From Proliferodiscus dingleyae (lineage: Eukaryota > Ascomycota > Leotiomycetes > Helotiales > Lachnaceae), in assembly GCA_003988795.1 (NCBI GenBank), contig QYAK01000005.1, positions 434,001 to 498,000 of the forward strand: DNA of 64,000 nt, written 5' to 3'. The notes below the pieces were generated by a model. It ran no database searches. It worked only from the letters and a program-made list of their open reading frames with translations, and was not told where the DNA came from. Positions 34,122 to 45,949 of the stretch are shown here, in pieces. The translations under genes and the position numbers were made by a program. Each line of letters opens with the position of its first letter. The first letter of the stretch is position 1.

Positions 34122-34597
34122 TCTGTTTCTAGTCTTTCATGGTTGCGTCGCATCAACTTCACTTGGAATTGTATCATTGGCCGAAAGGCAGGAGATTGTT
34201 TTCGGGCATATGGCTATCTTACTGGCGTTAGGGTGCAGCGAAAAGGGCAGAAAATTATCTTAATGCAATGCCATGTGATCATCTATTTGACGCGACGCCT
34301 GGTCTAGCCAGAGGCCTACCATTTGAGGAAGCAATCAATGATTATATATATGCCATGGCGCGCGTATTTCTATGTGTGCTTTCTGTCGGAGCTTAGATGA
34401 GGCCTAGGTAGGTCTCCCTTGTGAAAATCATAAACTTCATTCTATACTACGCAACAATCCAAACATACACCGCGTAAAGCAATTCCGTCCCAAAAACTTC
34501 GTCCTCTTCATCCTCAAAGGATACGCTATGCGCCGAAAACCTGGCAAAAAGAAGTCCTCTCCTACTATACAGCACGCCTCTGCTTTCCATTCCTTTC
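34122..34597. other. Intergenic region between convergent SPT16 and CDC50
   Basis: 476 bp between two convergent 3' ends. No gene; probably both 3' UTRs. Confidence 0.5.
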
Positions 34598-36123
34598 CTA
34601 AGACCTTTCCCCGCCCAAGACCCCGTCCCGTCCTGTAGCTGTCACTGCATGACTTGCTCCCGCATTTTCATTATTCCAGCTCAAATAAGTGTGATCACCC
34701 AACTTTCTCGGTCTTACTAGATGCGTGACCGTGAATAGAACGCCGAGCACGATGCAGATGCCACCGACGACAACGTAGGCGATTCCGAGGAATGGGTTCT
34801 TGCCGCCCATGACTGTGCGCGTGCTGATGAGAATGGACTTCGTGCCGCCATATTCGGTTACGTTAAAGTCTACAAGCGTCAGCAGGTAGATATAGGAGAA
34901 GATGCAGAGGTAAAAAAGGAATAAGCTTACTGTGCTGGACCCTCACAACGTATTGTCCGGAAATCATATCTTGGTTGTCGTTACGAAGTGCGAGTTTGCT
35001 GAATGTCGGAAGACCAGCCAAGCGCATCCAGACCTGGAAATCCTCATCGTTCTCCAAATCCGGATGGCTGTCATTGCTATACGTATCTCCATACATCCCG
35101 ACCCAATTCGGTGGCACGGCGACCTGATCCCATGCATATTTTGTCTGGCCATATAGCGCTTTGTCACTACTCCAGGAAATGCCGTTCTTGCTCATGACGT
35201 AGTCCTGCGAATCCTCACTTGTGCCGTCTGTCGCAGGAACATTCTGCAATACCGGATTGAAAAAGGAATCATTGAATAGAGAGTTCGCAGCCAACCCACA
35301 CGGATAATACGCCAAGCTCCCTGGCTTCGTGCCATCCGTCGTTGTAAGGGGCGTGCAATCGCTTTTGTGGATATCCTTTAGGCTCACAGCTTTGCCGGAC
35401 AATTGATCGGTATCAAAGCTCTTCGCATACCTTCTGTGGTTCTGGTAGAAGTTCGTGAGCTTGTAATAGAAGAGAACGGGCGCTTTCATTGTGTTTGGAA
35501 TACCGAACTTGAGGAAGCATTCGGTGGTATTCGTCTCGATGTTCGCGTGGTTTAGGAAGGTCGTGACGTTCTTGGACCAAGACGGGTCATCGTATTTGAT
35601 GGTTTGGGAAGAGTTCTTGGTAAAATGCGAGACTACATTGCCGCTGGGCATGCTGGCGAAAGTTGGGTAGTCGGGCGCATCAGTGTAGCATTTTGAGTAA
35701 TCGAGAATAATCTCTTGGACCTGCGCTTTACATATCAGCATGACCTATAAGCCTGAGACTGAGCTCGTTGTTACGCACTACCGCGCTCGCATAGAGTAGT
35801 CCTCCTCCTATCGGTGCGAATATTATGCCGATGGCGAAGAATAATGGAAGGACTGTCTTGGGGGTGAGAATTGGTCTGCGGCACCGTCAGCTGAACTCTG
35901 CGTTGCTGGTCTCCATTGACGGTTCTTACTGCCATGCCTTCAGTCGTTGCTGCCGAAAAGCCGTATCTGCAGAAATGTATCAATCTATATGCTCATCCAA
36001 CCTCAGTCGTAGATGCTCACTCGCGGGCCTCCGGCTCTTCTGCTTTGTCTTGTCCTCATTCTGTTGAGAGTCGTGAGAGTCGATAGAGTCTTCGTGCCCA
36101 ATGGGCGGTTGTGTATCAGCCAT
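34598..36123 (-). CDS. CDC50: CDC50/LEM3 family, P4-ATPase flippase beta subunit
   Basis: Exons 36123-36021, 35966-35930, 35875-35779, 35720-34931 and 34869-34598 give 432 residues. The family signature NTAFRQQRLKAWQPILTPKTVLPLFF is rebuilt only when the 37 nt exon 2 is spliced between exons 1 and 3. Two membrane segments flank a large luminal domain (VLPLFFAIGIIFAPIGGGLLYAS and FLGIAYVVVGGICIVLGVLFTV) with conserved Cys pairs and several N-glycosylation sites (NSSQT, NVTT, NDSF, NVTEYGGTKS). In yeast it escorts and activates phospholipid flippases in the Golgi, endosome or plasma membrane; which ATPase partner this copy serves is not visible. Same strand as, and upstream-adjacent to, SAE2's 3' end. 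Confidence 0.95.
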
Positions 36124-36650
36124 TCTGTGTGAATATGGAGATCATGGACCGGCTCTGTCCGGGTTGTGATCTTGTCGTGGTGCTGAGTTGTGTTCTTGCT
36201 TGAAACGATTGTCGTCGTCGTGATCCTTTCTTACGCTGCCGTGGCTTCCGTCGCGGTGCACCGCCACAGCCCGGAATATCTCCTGAAGGCTGCAGGGGGG
36301 CGCCACAGTAGGAGCTGATCAACAACAAGCGCGCCCGTCACATTCGCGAGCCATGATTTTGTTGATTACATGAGCTTTGCTTGGAGTTTCAGCTCAATTA
36401 GAGACGGTAAGATATTCATTTTCGTAAAATTTCCATTGTGACTTTCAACGCCTTTCCATTTTTTCATCTCATCGCTGAATTGCCATCTATTGCGCGGTCA
36501 CAGATACGTTCTAACCTAGTTAAATGTATTCCTTCCCATATTTCGTCTTCAAACAGCAAATACAAGCATACAGGGTATCAGTACCGTCCAAGCTCCAGCA
36601 ATGCAAACCTATCTTATATTTTCACAAGGACAATAGCGAAGAACATATTT
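36124..36650. other. Promoter region of the CDC50-like gene
   Basis: 527 bp between the CDC50-like start codon and the SAE2 stop codon on the same strand. It holds the CDC50 promoter and the SAE2 3' UTR. Plus-strand open frames across it overlap the SAE2 gene and look like chance. Confidence 0.5.
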
Positions 36651-39312
36651 TTACTCATCTCGGAAGATGTAAGCACCTCCGGGCCTCATCGCCTCCTCAT
36701 ACCTCTCTTTTACAAGCACGCGTTCAAGCTCTTTCGATCTCTCCCGATTCTCCATTTCTTGTTGTGTAGTCGGAAAATCGACCTCCCAGAATCCAGGGGG
36801 GCTCGGCCTTCTCTGATATGCATGCCGGTGCTTGCCAGTCCTGTTAGCCAGATCGCGAGTCTTGGCTTGGAGCAGCATTTCCTGTCTCTCGGCTTCGCTC
36901 ATGTTCCGAATCTTGTAGGCATTATCGCCCATATAATCTTCTAGTAGCGCATCGTCTCGTTCCTCTTGGGATAATGTAATAGGTCTGCCATTGTTCTGTA
37001 TCATCTCAGCCATTGCTCTGTTCGCGTTGCCACAGCATTCCGGCCTATTACATCCGGGGAGACACTGGCGATCAGCTTGTCTGCGCACGACGTCCCTGAA
37101 GGCGTAACTGTAGCCTTGATTGTATACCGGGTTGACTTTGAAGTCGTCAACACTTAACAGGCTCACTGGCTTGGAACGCAATAGCTCGTTGTCAGAATTG
37201 ACAACCATGCCAAGTCCTTGGGCGTTTGGGCTTGGGCGTGGGTTGCTTTTTGTGAGCAGTTTAGACGAATCCAAGTTTTTTTGTCGACCTTCTAATAGTA
37301 CTACTTGTGATACTCTAGAGTCTGTCGAGAATGGACTGAATGCGCGGTTCGGTGTTTTGGGTGATTTCCGCTCAAGGTTGGAAGGATGCTCATCTTGGTC
37401 ACCTCGAGACGATATCTTCAATAACTCTGCATATCCTCTCGAATCTAGTCTGGACGGTGGTCGCGCCGGCTCGACCGAGTTTTTGGGGGTGCTTTTCGAT
37501 GAGCGACTTGTGACTTCCTGAGATATTCCGGATTGTTGAGACCGCCTTAGTAATCCTATGTTGTAGTCGTCGCCACTGGAGCTTTGCACTTCACGCACCA
37601 AGTCGGAAGCAGCTGGCGCTTTAGATCTGGCGTACTGATAAATTATTTCTGATGGGTCAGATTGTATAGTTTGAACAGGGCTGAGGACAAGCTTGGGAGG
37701 AGACGGTTTGGCAAGGAGGCCATCAAGGATCCCACCTTGAGGATTTCTGTTCGGGTCGTTTTCTTGCGTGGAGACCGTCTGACCATCTTCCATTAAAATT
37801 TCAATAGCCTGGTCACTATTAATACGGCGTTTCTTGGCGGGCTTGTGACCAGATGTTCGTGGTAAAATCTGCCTATTAGTGCTCAGAGGTTGGAGCGCAG
37901 TTCCAGTGTGACAATCCGGTCCCATTCGACGGCCGGGTTGCGGTGCCTCTGGCGCTGAACCATTCTCTGATATATCCAAAATTTTACTAGTGGATCCATG
38001 ACTCCGTTGAGAGCTAGCGCTGTGAAGCCCTGGGGAGGCACGACGAGAGAGCTTAGACATGTGACGCTGCTTCTTAGGTGTATCCGCCCTATCCCCAATA
38101 TCATCAAGGTCAAGGCTATCATCTTGGTCCAAATAGTGGAAGGCAGCGATGCCAATAGGGCTACTTCCAATTGACTCAACCTTAACTTGAGGAATTGGAA
38201 TTTGCTTTGGTTCATCGTGCCGAGTCTTTCGTTTCTTGACACTACGAGCTGACACAATGATCGGTACATCATCTGACGATTGATCCTTAGAGACGATCAG
38301 GGCCTGAGGAGCAACGCCACCGTTCCTTGGAGCAATTGGATCCTCTTGCGTGGAGCTAGAATGAAGCAGCTCGAGCGATACCAATCCAGTGTCTTCAACG
38401 CGGCATGGTTCGTCTGGAAGAAGCTGTGGAAGCTCAAGTGGCTCAATATTCTTATCAGAATCCCCAAATTGTGCAGCACATGCCTGCACGGTAGAATCTT
38501 GACGTTCATGACCGAAAGACTGATAATAGCTATTCTTTTCAGGCCTTTGCTTGATGGGGTCGGCGGGTCCGTGAACTTCTGCCAAAGCTAAGCTTGCTTT
38601 TGGCGATTCTGAAGTGAGATTTTGGGCAATGCTTCCATGCTCAGGAACTCGTCCCTTCAAATCTGCTTTCAGCTGTCGAATCCGCTCCCTTTTTTTTGCA
38701 ATCACTTTCTGATCCACCTCCCAACGTGACATATATTCTCTGTTTTTCTGCTGCGAAACTCTAAGCTTCTCCTGCAAACATAGATTAGAAGATGCGAGTT
38801 GGTCATAGCTTATGGATTTGTCGTTGTATTTCGCCCGCAGACGACGGAATTTTTGCTTGACTGTTGTGTCGGAATCACCATCGTCGATTTTTGCCACGGG
38901 GGAAGATAGTCCGCTCAGTTGTGGAGTAGATTGAACACCCGGAGTTTGAAAATTACGAGATTTGAGCTGCTGCACGGGTTGATTGTGAGCTCCAGCCAAC
39001 AGCTTGTTCTCCTTCTCCTTCGCCTCAACCTGGAATCCTGCACTTTTGTATTCTTTCAACTCGGCCGCCAGGCGCTTATTTTCTTCCAGAAGGCGATCAA
39101 TCTCTTTGCACTTCTGCTGTAAAGAACGGAGTTCAGCTTTTGCGATCCTTGTAGAATTCTCCTCGTCGATTTCTAGTAGGCGAAGTGTCAGTAAAGGTGG
39201 CGGAATTGAAGCCGAACATGCGCATACCTGCGGCCACATTATTCCCGATTTTGGTGCATAATTGTGTCAATGTATCAAGGATTTCTTCTCGCCCTTTCTT
39301 CCAGCTCTCCAT
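36651..39312 (-). CDS. SAE2: SAE2/CtIP-like DNA end-resection protein
   Basis: Exons 39312-39228 and 39172-36651 give 868 residues. The start MESWKKGREEILDTLTQLCTKIG is a short helix lost if exon 1 is missed. Residues about 25-80 and 145-190 are strong coiled coils (LRSLQQKCKEIDRLLEENKRLAAELKEYK), as needed for dimer/tetramer formation. A long disordered middle (about 190-680) is rich in Ser/Pro/Gln and possible phosphosites. The C-terminal Sae2/CtIP domain is clear: RDVVRRQADRQCLPGCNRPECC, LLEDYMGDN, RTGKHRHAYQRRPSPPGFWEVDFPTTQQE. In yeast this region with phosphorylation activates the Mre11-Rad50-Xrs2 nuclease at double-strand breaks. It is a large version for the family, as usual in filamentous fungi. 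Confidence 0.93.
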
Positions 39313-40536
39313 TGTGGCCGGGCGCGTACTATGGGCAGTCCATGTTTTCGCTGAGGTTGTAAAGCGGGCGGGAATGCCGACGCGTTGAATGTAAAATCAC
39401 GCTGTCACGTTGTCCAACCCAAAAGCCCCACTACCGCGCCTAGTTGCGAGATGCGTTTACGGGCAGCAGCAGCAGACCGCTTTCTTCTCCTAGTTCACCT
39501 TCAGGGAATTGTATTGTGCAAGACAATATGTACATTTCTCTGTATAGTCTATCCTCATTGGTGGCTCATCGAAATGTATATGAATCTTCTCTTTTCTAAC
39601 GCTCCAAGTGGCTGCCAGCAAAGATGACTTCAAGTCAAAGCACAAAACAAAACGATATGGCTACAGTTCTCCATGTAGTGCCGCCAACCACCATTCTATC
39701 TTGGATATAAGAGTTAGTCCTGTTATTACGCAGAAAGTTTGTTTTGACTCCTTTGTATTTCGGGACCACGTCTATCTCACCATAGTCGACTTTTATAGTG
39801 GTTGCTTGCGCGTCACGCTATTGATGTAGCAGGGGATTTCGATATGTTACTGGGGCTTTTATGAGGTTCTTTTCTCATTTTCAGGCATTCTCTCCCTAGG
39901 GTCCCACATCCATCGCGCGAGATGTACCTGTTGATCAGGTCCCAAGGCGGAAATTTTTCGTCTGCAAGATTTAGCCGGGGTCTTAATATGGGATCTTCAG
40001 ATCTTCCATTTAAGCTTTCAGGTCGAGTAAGCCCACACTGCTACCAATCATACGTTCCATTTATAGTCGCAGCCTCAAATTCTCGAAGTTCAACGGTTGA
40101 TTTATTCACGTGTAATCAGGCTTCCCCGCAAAGTACTAGGGTCGTGTATAATATTGGGCATACCACCCAGTTGCCGCCTCGCGAAGTCATCCCTCGTCAA
40201 TTTGGATCAATAGAATTTGCTGCCGGCGAACAGGCTGTACATTTCTGTTACCTCTAGCATCGAAAAAGTTTTCAGTCCAATTGTAATCTATTCCAGTGCA
40301 ACAAACCACCGGGAGGGTGCCGCGACAGGATGCTTCGTTACCTAAAGGGGGAAAATTACTCCCATTCATCCATATTGTACACACGCGCTTCTACATAAGT
40401 ACAATTAAATAGAACCATGCCCCAAGAAGTTTTTGAAGCGCAGGTCGGTTTTGTCTCTCTCTATTTAACTCATCTGAGAGATCTCTTCCTCGATCCATCG
40501 CCAGCTCATTGGGGTTTGCTGTCCACGGAATTCAAC
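39313..40536. other. Intergenic region between SAE2 and the secreted protein
   Basis: About 1.2 kb between divergent genes, with no supportable gene. A plus-strand open frame (39922-40257) is mixed in composition and has no recognisable domain. Confidence 0.5.
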
Positions 40537-41816
40537 ATGAGGTCAATTTCAGCATTTTCAGTCCTCCTTATGGAGACGGCTCTAGTTTCTAGTCTTGATA
40601 TTAAGAACTACATGAAAAACACTCCCGATAACGGAATTGTCGAGCTTGCGCCTGTCAGCGCCCCAGTTCCCGCAACCCCAGACGTAGCAACGAATAGCAC
40701 GGGTCGGGGAAAGCCAAAGCCTTTGGACAGTAGGTCTTATCGCCAGCTTTGAGCCATATTCAATTGTCTGACAATTTTAGGTTGCTTGTTTACGATAGAT
40801 CCGTTGTCAATTGTTGCAGTTCCCGCGTAAGCTTAGAGATGTTGTCTGGCCAGACCAGAACATGCTGATATCCGGACTAGAGATCCTCGGTTTAGTTGGG
40901 ACGACTACTGCTATGCAGCACTATTAGGACCGGCAAAGACTGTGACTAAGACTGTCCAAATCACGAATTACGCCACGGCGACTGTTTCCCCAACAGTCAC
41001 CGTCAAACAGGCTGTAACATCAACTCTGTTCGTCACCTTTCCCTTTCTAGAATTAGATATCCCGCACACATATTGACATGACTTCAATTTTCAGCATAGG
41101 AGTTACCGCGGGCACAGTAACTCAGTTATGCCCAATCCCGACTGCCGCTGCAAACTGCGGCATTAAAGGTTGGGGTGTAGCAACCAACAACATCGATTCT
41201 GTGACAGGAGTCGATGGCCCATCCTGCCACCAACTCTGCCTGGAGACTGCGAACTGTGCTAGTTTCCAAACTGGCGTTACCGATACTTCCCCCATTTGCA
41301 ATCTCTACAGCACAGACGCCTCGGCCAACAACACCATTACGGGGGACACTTCACCCTTCACATTCTATGACCGCGACTGCCAGAATTTGGCACCTGTATG
41401 TTTCCTTTCCTCCGTTATTTTCTCATATCTTCTTCTAGACCAAGACTAATAACAACACAAAGGGCTGCTCGGGCGCCAAACGTGACGTCGAAGCCAGAAG
41501 TCCCGACACAAACGACAACGCCGCTTACGGTCCCCCATACTGGTTCCTTCAACTTCCTGTTGCAGAGCAATATCAGATTTGCGAATGTATTGAGGGCTCC
41601 ACATACCCTATTCCGGGCCCGACTACCACGGTAACAACGACTAAAGCCGTTGCTGCTACAGCCATCGTAAGTCACGCTCAGATGGAGGTAGATGTTGGAC
41701 TTGGTTTGCTGACGAATGATTACTAGGTAACGAAACCTGTCACTGCGTATGTTACGACAACTGCGACTGTTGGAGGTGGAACTGGATTTGCTACTGTTTA
41801 TACCAGCGTGCATTGA
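40537..41816 (+). CDS. Secreted cysteine-rich protein with PAN/apple-like segment
   Basis: Exons 40537-40729, 40781-40826, 40881-41027, 41095-41395, 41463-41666 and 41727-41816 give about 326 residues in frame. The N-terminus (MRSISAFSVLLMETALVSSLD) is a predicted signal peptide. After a Pro/Asn-rich stretch comes a Thr/Val repeat (KTVTKTVQITNYATATVSPTV), then a Cys-rich core, CPIPTAAANCGIKGWGV...GPSCHQLCLETANCASFQTG...ICNLYSTDA...FTFYDRDC, which resembles PAN/apple-like domains of fungal surface proteins, and a second Thr-rich tail (TTVTTTKAVAATAI). No GPI signal is obvious. The third donor (GTTCGT at 41028) is weak and its join is the least certain. Function unknown: adhesion, wall, or effector-like roles are possible. 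Confidence 0.72.
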
Positions 41817-43930
41817 GCTAGGTTGTAATTTGGTCGAAGCATGGCTAGTTGCGGGGGGCGAACGGGACGAAAGTTTGTGAAGGGGGTCATATGTTAGAAA
41901 ATTGTTTTGCGAAAATTTATAATGTATCAACATGATCACCAGTTCTGTTTCAGCAAGTGTCTATCTCTCTTTCAGCCTCATTTTGTACGTTGAGCAGCAG
42001 CCTGCCTCCCATAGAAATCAGACCCTCGGTTGTCCGTGCTGCACCATGCAAAGCCAGCTCCTACACACTTCATAGGACGCCACGCGACTGCTTAACAGAT
42101 GCATCTGCCCCACAATTCAGAAACAGAATGCAGGATCTTGTCAATCGAAAGATTATAACATAATGTTTAGATCTAGCTACTTACATCACCGGCTGCTATT
42201 GTTCCCCGCTTACAACTTCACCAAGTTCTGATGTATAACCGAATACTTGATAGATTATTGAATCAAACGAATCGGAGAATTACTAAATTTAGTCTACCCA
42301 CCTTCAGCTTTCATGGGTCAGTAAGATGCCCATTAACGAAGAGCATAAGCTTTGTCAACAAAAATGCTTATAGCTATATGCAGGGACCAAACACTTGCTC
42401 GGCTCTTTAGTAGATATTATTTCTTTACAAATGAGGGATAGAAGCGCTCGAATCCATCGACAAAAAAGTACTTGCTGGAAGTGATCGTAAGTTGATGAGA
42501 TCATCCATAACAATACAGCTCCTCGCAAGACAGTGAACGGTAGGTATCTATCGAAGTCATTTGGAACCAGATTCGTTAGAGGAACATATAAATCGGCATC
42601 CTTATGCGATAAATCATTTCAGATCTTTTTAGCCATCATATGGGCTTTAACACGCGGTGCCGATTACTCCGTTCCTTCTTTGGTGTCACTGTCAGTCGTT
42701 ATTTCAATGCCAGTCTTAAGCCTGCCGAGCGTGTACGACAAGGTAAAGGTTGACGTGGAAGCTGTGAGGATCGAAGCTCTCTAGGCGTCGTGGACGGCGT
42801 GGTTGCTATGGCTTTTTTCCAGGCAAAGCCAATTCAAACCAATAATCAATAAAGAGATGGGAAGTCTCCTTCCACTTTCGCCGATGATTTTTGGTATTTA
42901 AGGGTGAGACTCGTTCCACTTCTCAGAGAAAAGGAGAACCTTGGGCGAAGCTCCAGGAGTGTCTGCCCCTCCCCCCCCCCTTCCCCCCAGAGCTCGTCTC
43001 TAGGGTCACTGTACCGCTCTACACTTTTTGCATTAAACGAACAGATAGGAAGTTTCGTGAAAGCTAACAAATACAGGGGAAAACCCTATTCAATTCGACA
43101 ACCACTTCACTCGAGTGCTGCTGTCTCCACTTTGACAGCAAATCCTGACTTGACAGTAAAACATGACACAGCAAGAATACAGGAACATGTATGGGTTGAA
43201 AAGGGCATATCTTCCCCCTTTGGAAGGTTGTTCTGGTCAGGAGACGGTTCGCTTTTCTCGGGCGTGAGGAGGAGGACATTGGTATCAATCTTTCTGCCAG
43301 CAGGGAATGTTTGAGAAAGTCCTCGGTCTTAGCCTTTTGCTCTTCTTCATTCAAAGCGGACTAAAACGTGTTTCATCTACTAGATCTGAAATGCTAGCTA
43401 ATGTATGCGATATGCGGTATAGTAGGATAGGCGCGGCGCGACCCCCCTTCCCTGCTCTCCTCCCTCCTACCCTTTAGCTCTGTAGAGAGGAAGGTAGTTA
43501 GTAGTGGCCAAGAACCTCACATAGACACAAGCAGAAGTAGATTGCTCTTTCTCATAAATTTTAGAGAACATAACCATGCGTACTTAAAATAAAATACAGG
43601 GCTGGCAAGAAGAGGATGTGAAACAGTATTTGATTTCCCCAAACCCGAACCCTATATATTCTAGGTAGTAATAACTCATCTACAAACAACAAAAAGTGGG
43701 TAGCAGCAGATAGTAACCCCCCACTTTGAAAAAAAAAACACAATCAAGAAGCCAGACGCCGGATAGTGCTCCTGCTCCTGCCCGTCACTCCGGAATGCAA
43801 GTGCCCCCGCCCCCGCTCCCGCCCCGGCGGGATCGAAATCATTCACCCGCTGCTTCTGTATATCTACTCGTGCCCGTTCACACTACTGGGACTTGGGAGG
43901 AGAATAGAGGGCCCTGCAGCTTGAGCGCCT
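41817..43930. other. Gene-free 2.1 kb region
   Basis: Between two convergent genes. No credible gene; the scattered open frames are chance. It contains a homopolymer C tract (about 42966-42988) and C/G-rich pyrimidine runs near 43440-43480 and 43800-43830. Confidence 0.5.
42966..42988. repeat. Poly-C tract
   Basis: A nearly uninterrupted C run of about 22 nt broken by single Ts, in non-coding DNA. Confidence 0.7.
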
Positions 43931-45949
43931 TCAATATAAGCCCCTCCCACTCGCCAACCTGACAAAGCTGTACGGCACGTTCTGGCCCACCAGCAACCTC
44001 AACGTCTCGACCGTCGTAAACGCACTCGTGTCCGCAACTCCATACGCCATCCAGCCGCTCTGTTCCGCTACGGCTAGGGGATCACTCTTGCGCGGTCCGT
44101 TCGCCAGATCGACAAAGACCTTGCCTCGTCCACCAAGTCCGTTCCCTTTGAAATGCCTGAGCAGTGGTTGGACGAGATGGGATTTCTCGGGAGGCAAGGC
44201 AGATATGATGGCAAAGGGTTGCTCGACGCGCTGCACGCTCTCGATGGATGTGAATGGCTCGACGCCTGATGCGAGGTGGCCCTGGGCTTTGAAGCCTACC
44301 GTGTAGATCTTGCCTATGTTCAAACTTCTCAGGGCGAAGATCACAGACGCGGCGTCTGCACCAGAACTACTCAAGATGATAGCCGCGCGGTCCTTGTAGG
44401 CTGATGGCGCGAAGTCTCGAGTCAACGTGGCGCGGATGCCTTTCCAGGTGGCGTTTTCACCTACGAAAGAGCCATCGGAACCCACGACGATGGTGTCAAT
44501 GGCGCCAATAGTGCGCGCGGCATCCGAGAGGATGGGAATATAGGGCTGAGGGGTCAGCGGCGGGTTGATATGCGCGCCCCCAAAATTAGGCTGCAAGCAG
44601 AAATCTTCGACTGAACGCGGCGACACGCTTGCGAAATTATGCGGCAGACCCAGCTCGTTGAAGCATTTTTCGAAGAAGGTAGCTTGTGGTGTAGACCGAA
44701 AGGAACCAATGGTGTAGATGTTCTTCTTTGGGAGCTGGCCCATGGTGCTTAGTGATTCATTGATCTCGGCGGCTGACAGTTGGCCTGGAGCTGCCACGAT
44801 GGGAAGTAGAGGATGAGTGATAGGTGAAAAGACTGTGTTAAGGGCACGGGACAGTTGACCCAGCTGGCCCATATTGACAGCTGATAAGGGTGGCCCATCA
44901 GGATTTCTCTCCTTGATTTGAGATCGAAAGTATTCTAACTCGTAGTTCTCCGACATTGAGTTGATGATAGTGATCATCTTCACTATGTCTCCGTATTTGC
45001 GAGACTCGGCAAAGATTTGCTGTGCCTGCAGCGAGTTCCATTTGAATGTACCCGAGAAATCGTGAAAGGCGGATATTATGCGGCTATTTCCGCGTTGTTC
45101 ATACAGCCGCCGTCGAATGTCTTCTGGAAGCCAAACCTCAACATCTATGTACTCACAGCCCCATTGGATAGCTCGATAGAGGTACTCATAATACAAATCC
45201 GGATTGTCCATAGGAAAACGCCCATTCTCTCTTGTACACCTGGTGGTGAAAATTATAGGAAGCTCCGTCCGTTGCCGTAGGAGCATGACCTGCTCCCCCA
45301 CATATTTTATGCTTGGAATAGCATTGAATGTTCCATCTGATAGTGGCTCTTTCAACAGATCCACACGTATTTCTACTGCATCTGAACCCACTGAAAGAAT
45401 ATCCAAATTTGAAAGCGCCGTCCGAACGTCTGGAAATGTCGTAGATATGAAATATGTCCTTGGTTTCGTGATCAACGCCTCATGATGACTGATTTGTCCA
45501 AGTGTAAATGCAATGAACCGCGCAAGATCTCTCCGGAAAAATGGTGTCTCTGTATACAAGAATTCATAGTCTGCAGCCGCTGAGAGGTCGAGATCAGGAG
45601 GCATTCCCAGATTGACACAATGTGCATTTATGGCAACCGTGAGCATCCTATTCCTGGTGCCAATATCGACCTTGGCGTCATGGGCAGCCACCCCTATCAC
45701 CGTTCCATGGTCCTCACTTCGTACCGTGGAGAAGCTCGAGGCCATCCGATATGGCTTTCCCAATACATCTGCAAAGACAGAGACAATCTTCTCCTGACCT
45801 TGCCCATATACAATGACGACTATTCGTGTATCCCCAACACCAGCCTTGGTGCCATTGATGACCCCGTTGGAACTCTTTGGTCTGGCCGGCGTCGGTGCAG
45901 ACTGCTGCTGCTTGGTGGCCATGTCCGTATAATGCACGGCAGCTAGCAT
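43931..45949 (-). CDS. Quinate-repressor-like protein: type I 3-dehydroquinase + degenerate shikimate dehydrogenase domain
   Basis: Intronless, 672 residues from ATG at 45949 (a second ATG, nine codons on, may be the real start). The central part is a type I 3-dehydroquinate dehydratase fold (TYFISTTFPDVRTALSNLDIL about 166-184; LPIIFTTRCTRENGRFP) that keeps the two catalytic positions, His296 (IISAFHDFSG) and Lys324 (GDIVKMITI). The C-terminal part follows shikimate dehydrogenase but has lost its active site: the Lys of VTxPxK is Thr466 (HINPPLT), the NTD motif is NAT at 499-501, and the nucleotide loop (SSSGADAASVIFAL) is altered. The N-terminal 150 residues are a degenerate, P-loop-free relative of the shikimate kinase part of AROM. 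This matches fungal quinate repressors (QutR/Qa-1S type), which bind metabolites rather than catalyse. A hexose-type MFS gene lies divergently 3.4 kb away. Confidence 0.8.
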   Translation of the reverse strand: MLAAVHYTDMATKQQQSAPTPARPKSSNGVINGTKAGVGDTRIVVIVYGQGQEKIVSVFADVLGKPYRMASSFSTVRSEDHGTVIGVAAHDAKVDIGTRNRMLTVAINAHCVNLGMPPDLDLSAAADYEFLYTETPFFRRDLARFIAFTLGQISHHEALITKPRTYFISTTFPDVRTALSNLDILSVGSDAVEIRVDLLKEPLSDGTFNAIPSIKYVGEQVMLLRQRTELPIIFTTRCTRENGRFPMDNPDLYYEYLYRAIQWGCEYIDVEVWLPEDIRRRLYEQRGNSRIISAFHDFSGTFKWNSLQAQQIFAESRKYGDIVKMITIINSMSENYELEYFRSQIKERNPDGPPLSAVNMGQLGQLSRALNTVFSPITHPLLPIVAAPGQLSAAEINESLSTMGQLPKKNIYTIGSFRSTPQATFFEKCFNELGLPHNFASVSPRSVEDFCLQPNFGGAHINPPLTPQPYIPILSDAARTIGAIDTIVVGSDGSFVGENATWKGIRATLTRDFAPSAYKDRAAIILSSSGADAASVIFALRSLNIGKIYTVGFKAQGHLASGVEPFTSIESVQRVEQPFAIISALPPEKSHLVQPLLRHFKGNGLGGRGKVFVDLANGPRKSDPLAVAEQSGWMAYGVADTSAFTTVETLRLLVGQNVPYSFVRLASGRGLY

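Noticed and set aside
39922..40257. 111-codon plus-strand ORF
   Set aside because: No family resemblance; the more credible gene starts at 40537.
43931..45949. Reading the gene as an active shikimate-pathway bifunctional enzyme
   Set aside because: The shikimate dehydrogenase catalytic Lys and Asp positions are changed, so a catalytic DHQ/SDH protein is less likely than a repressor-type protein.
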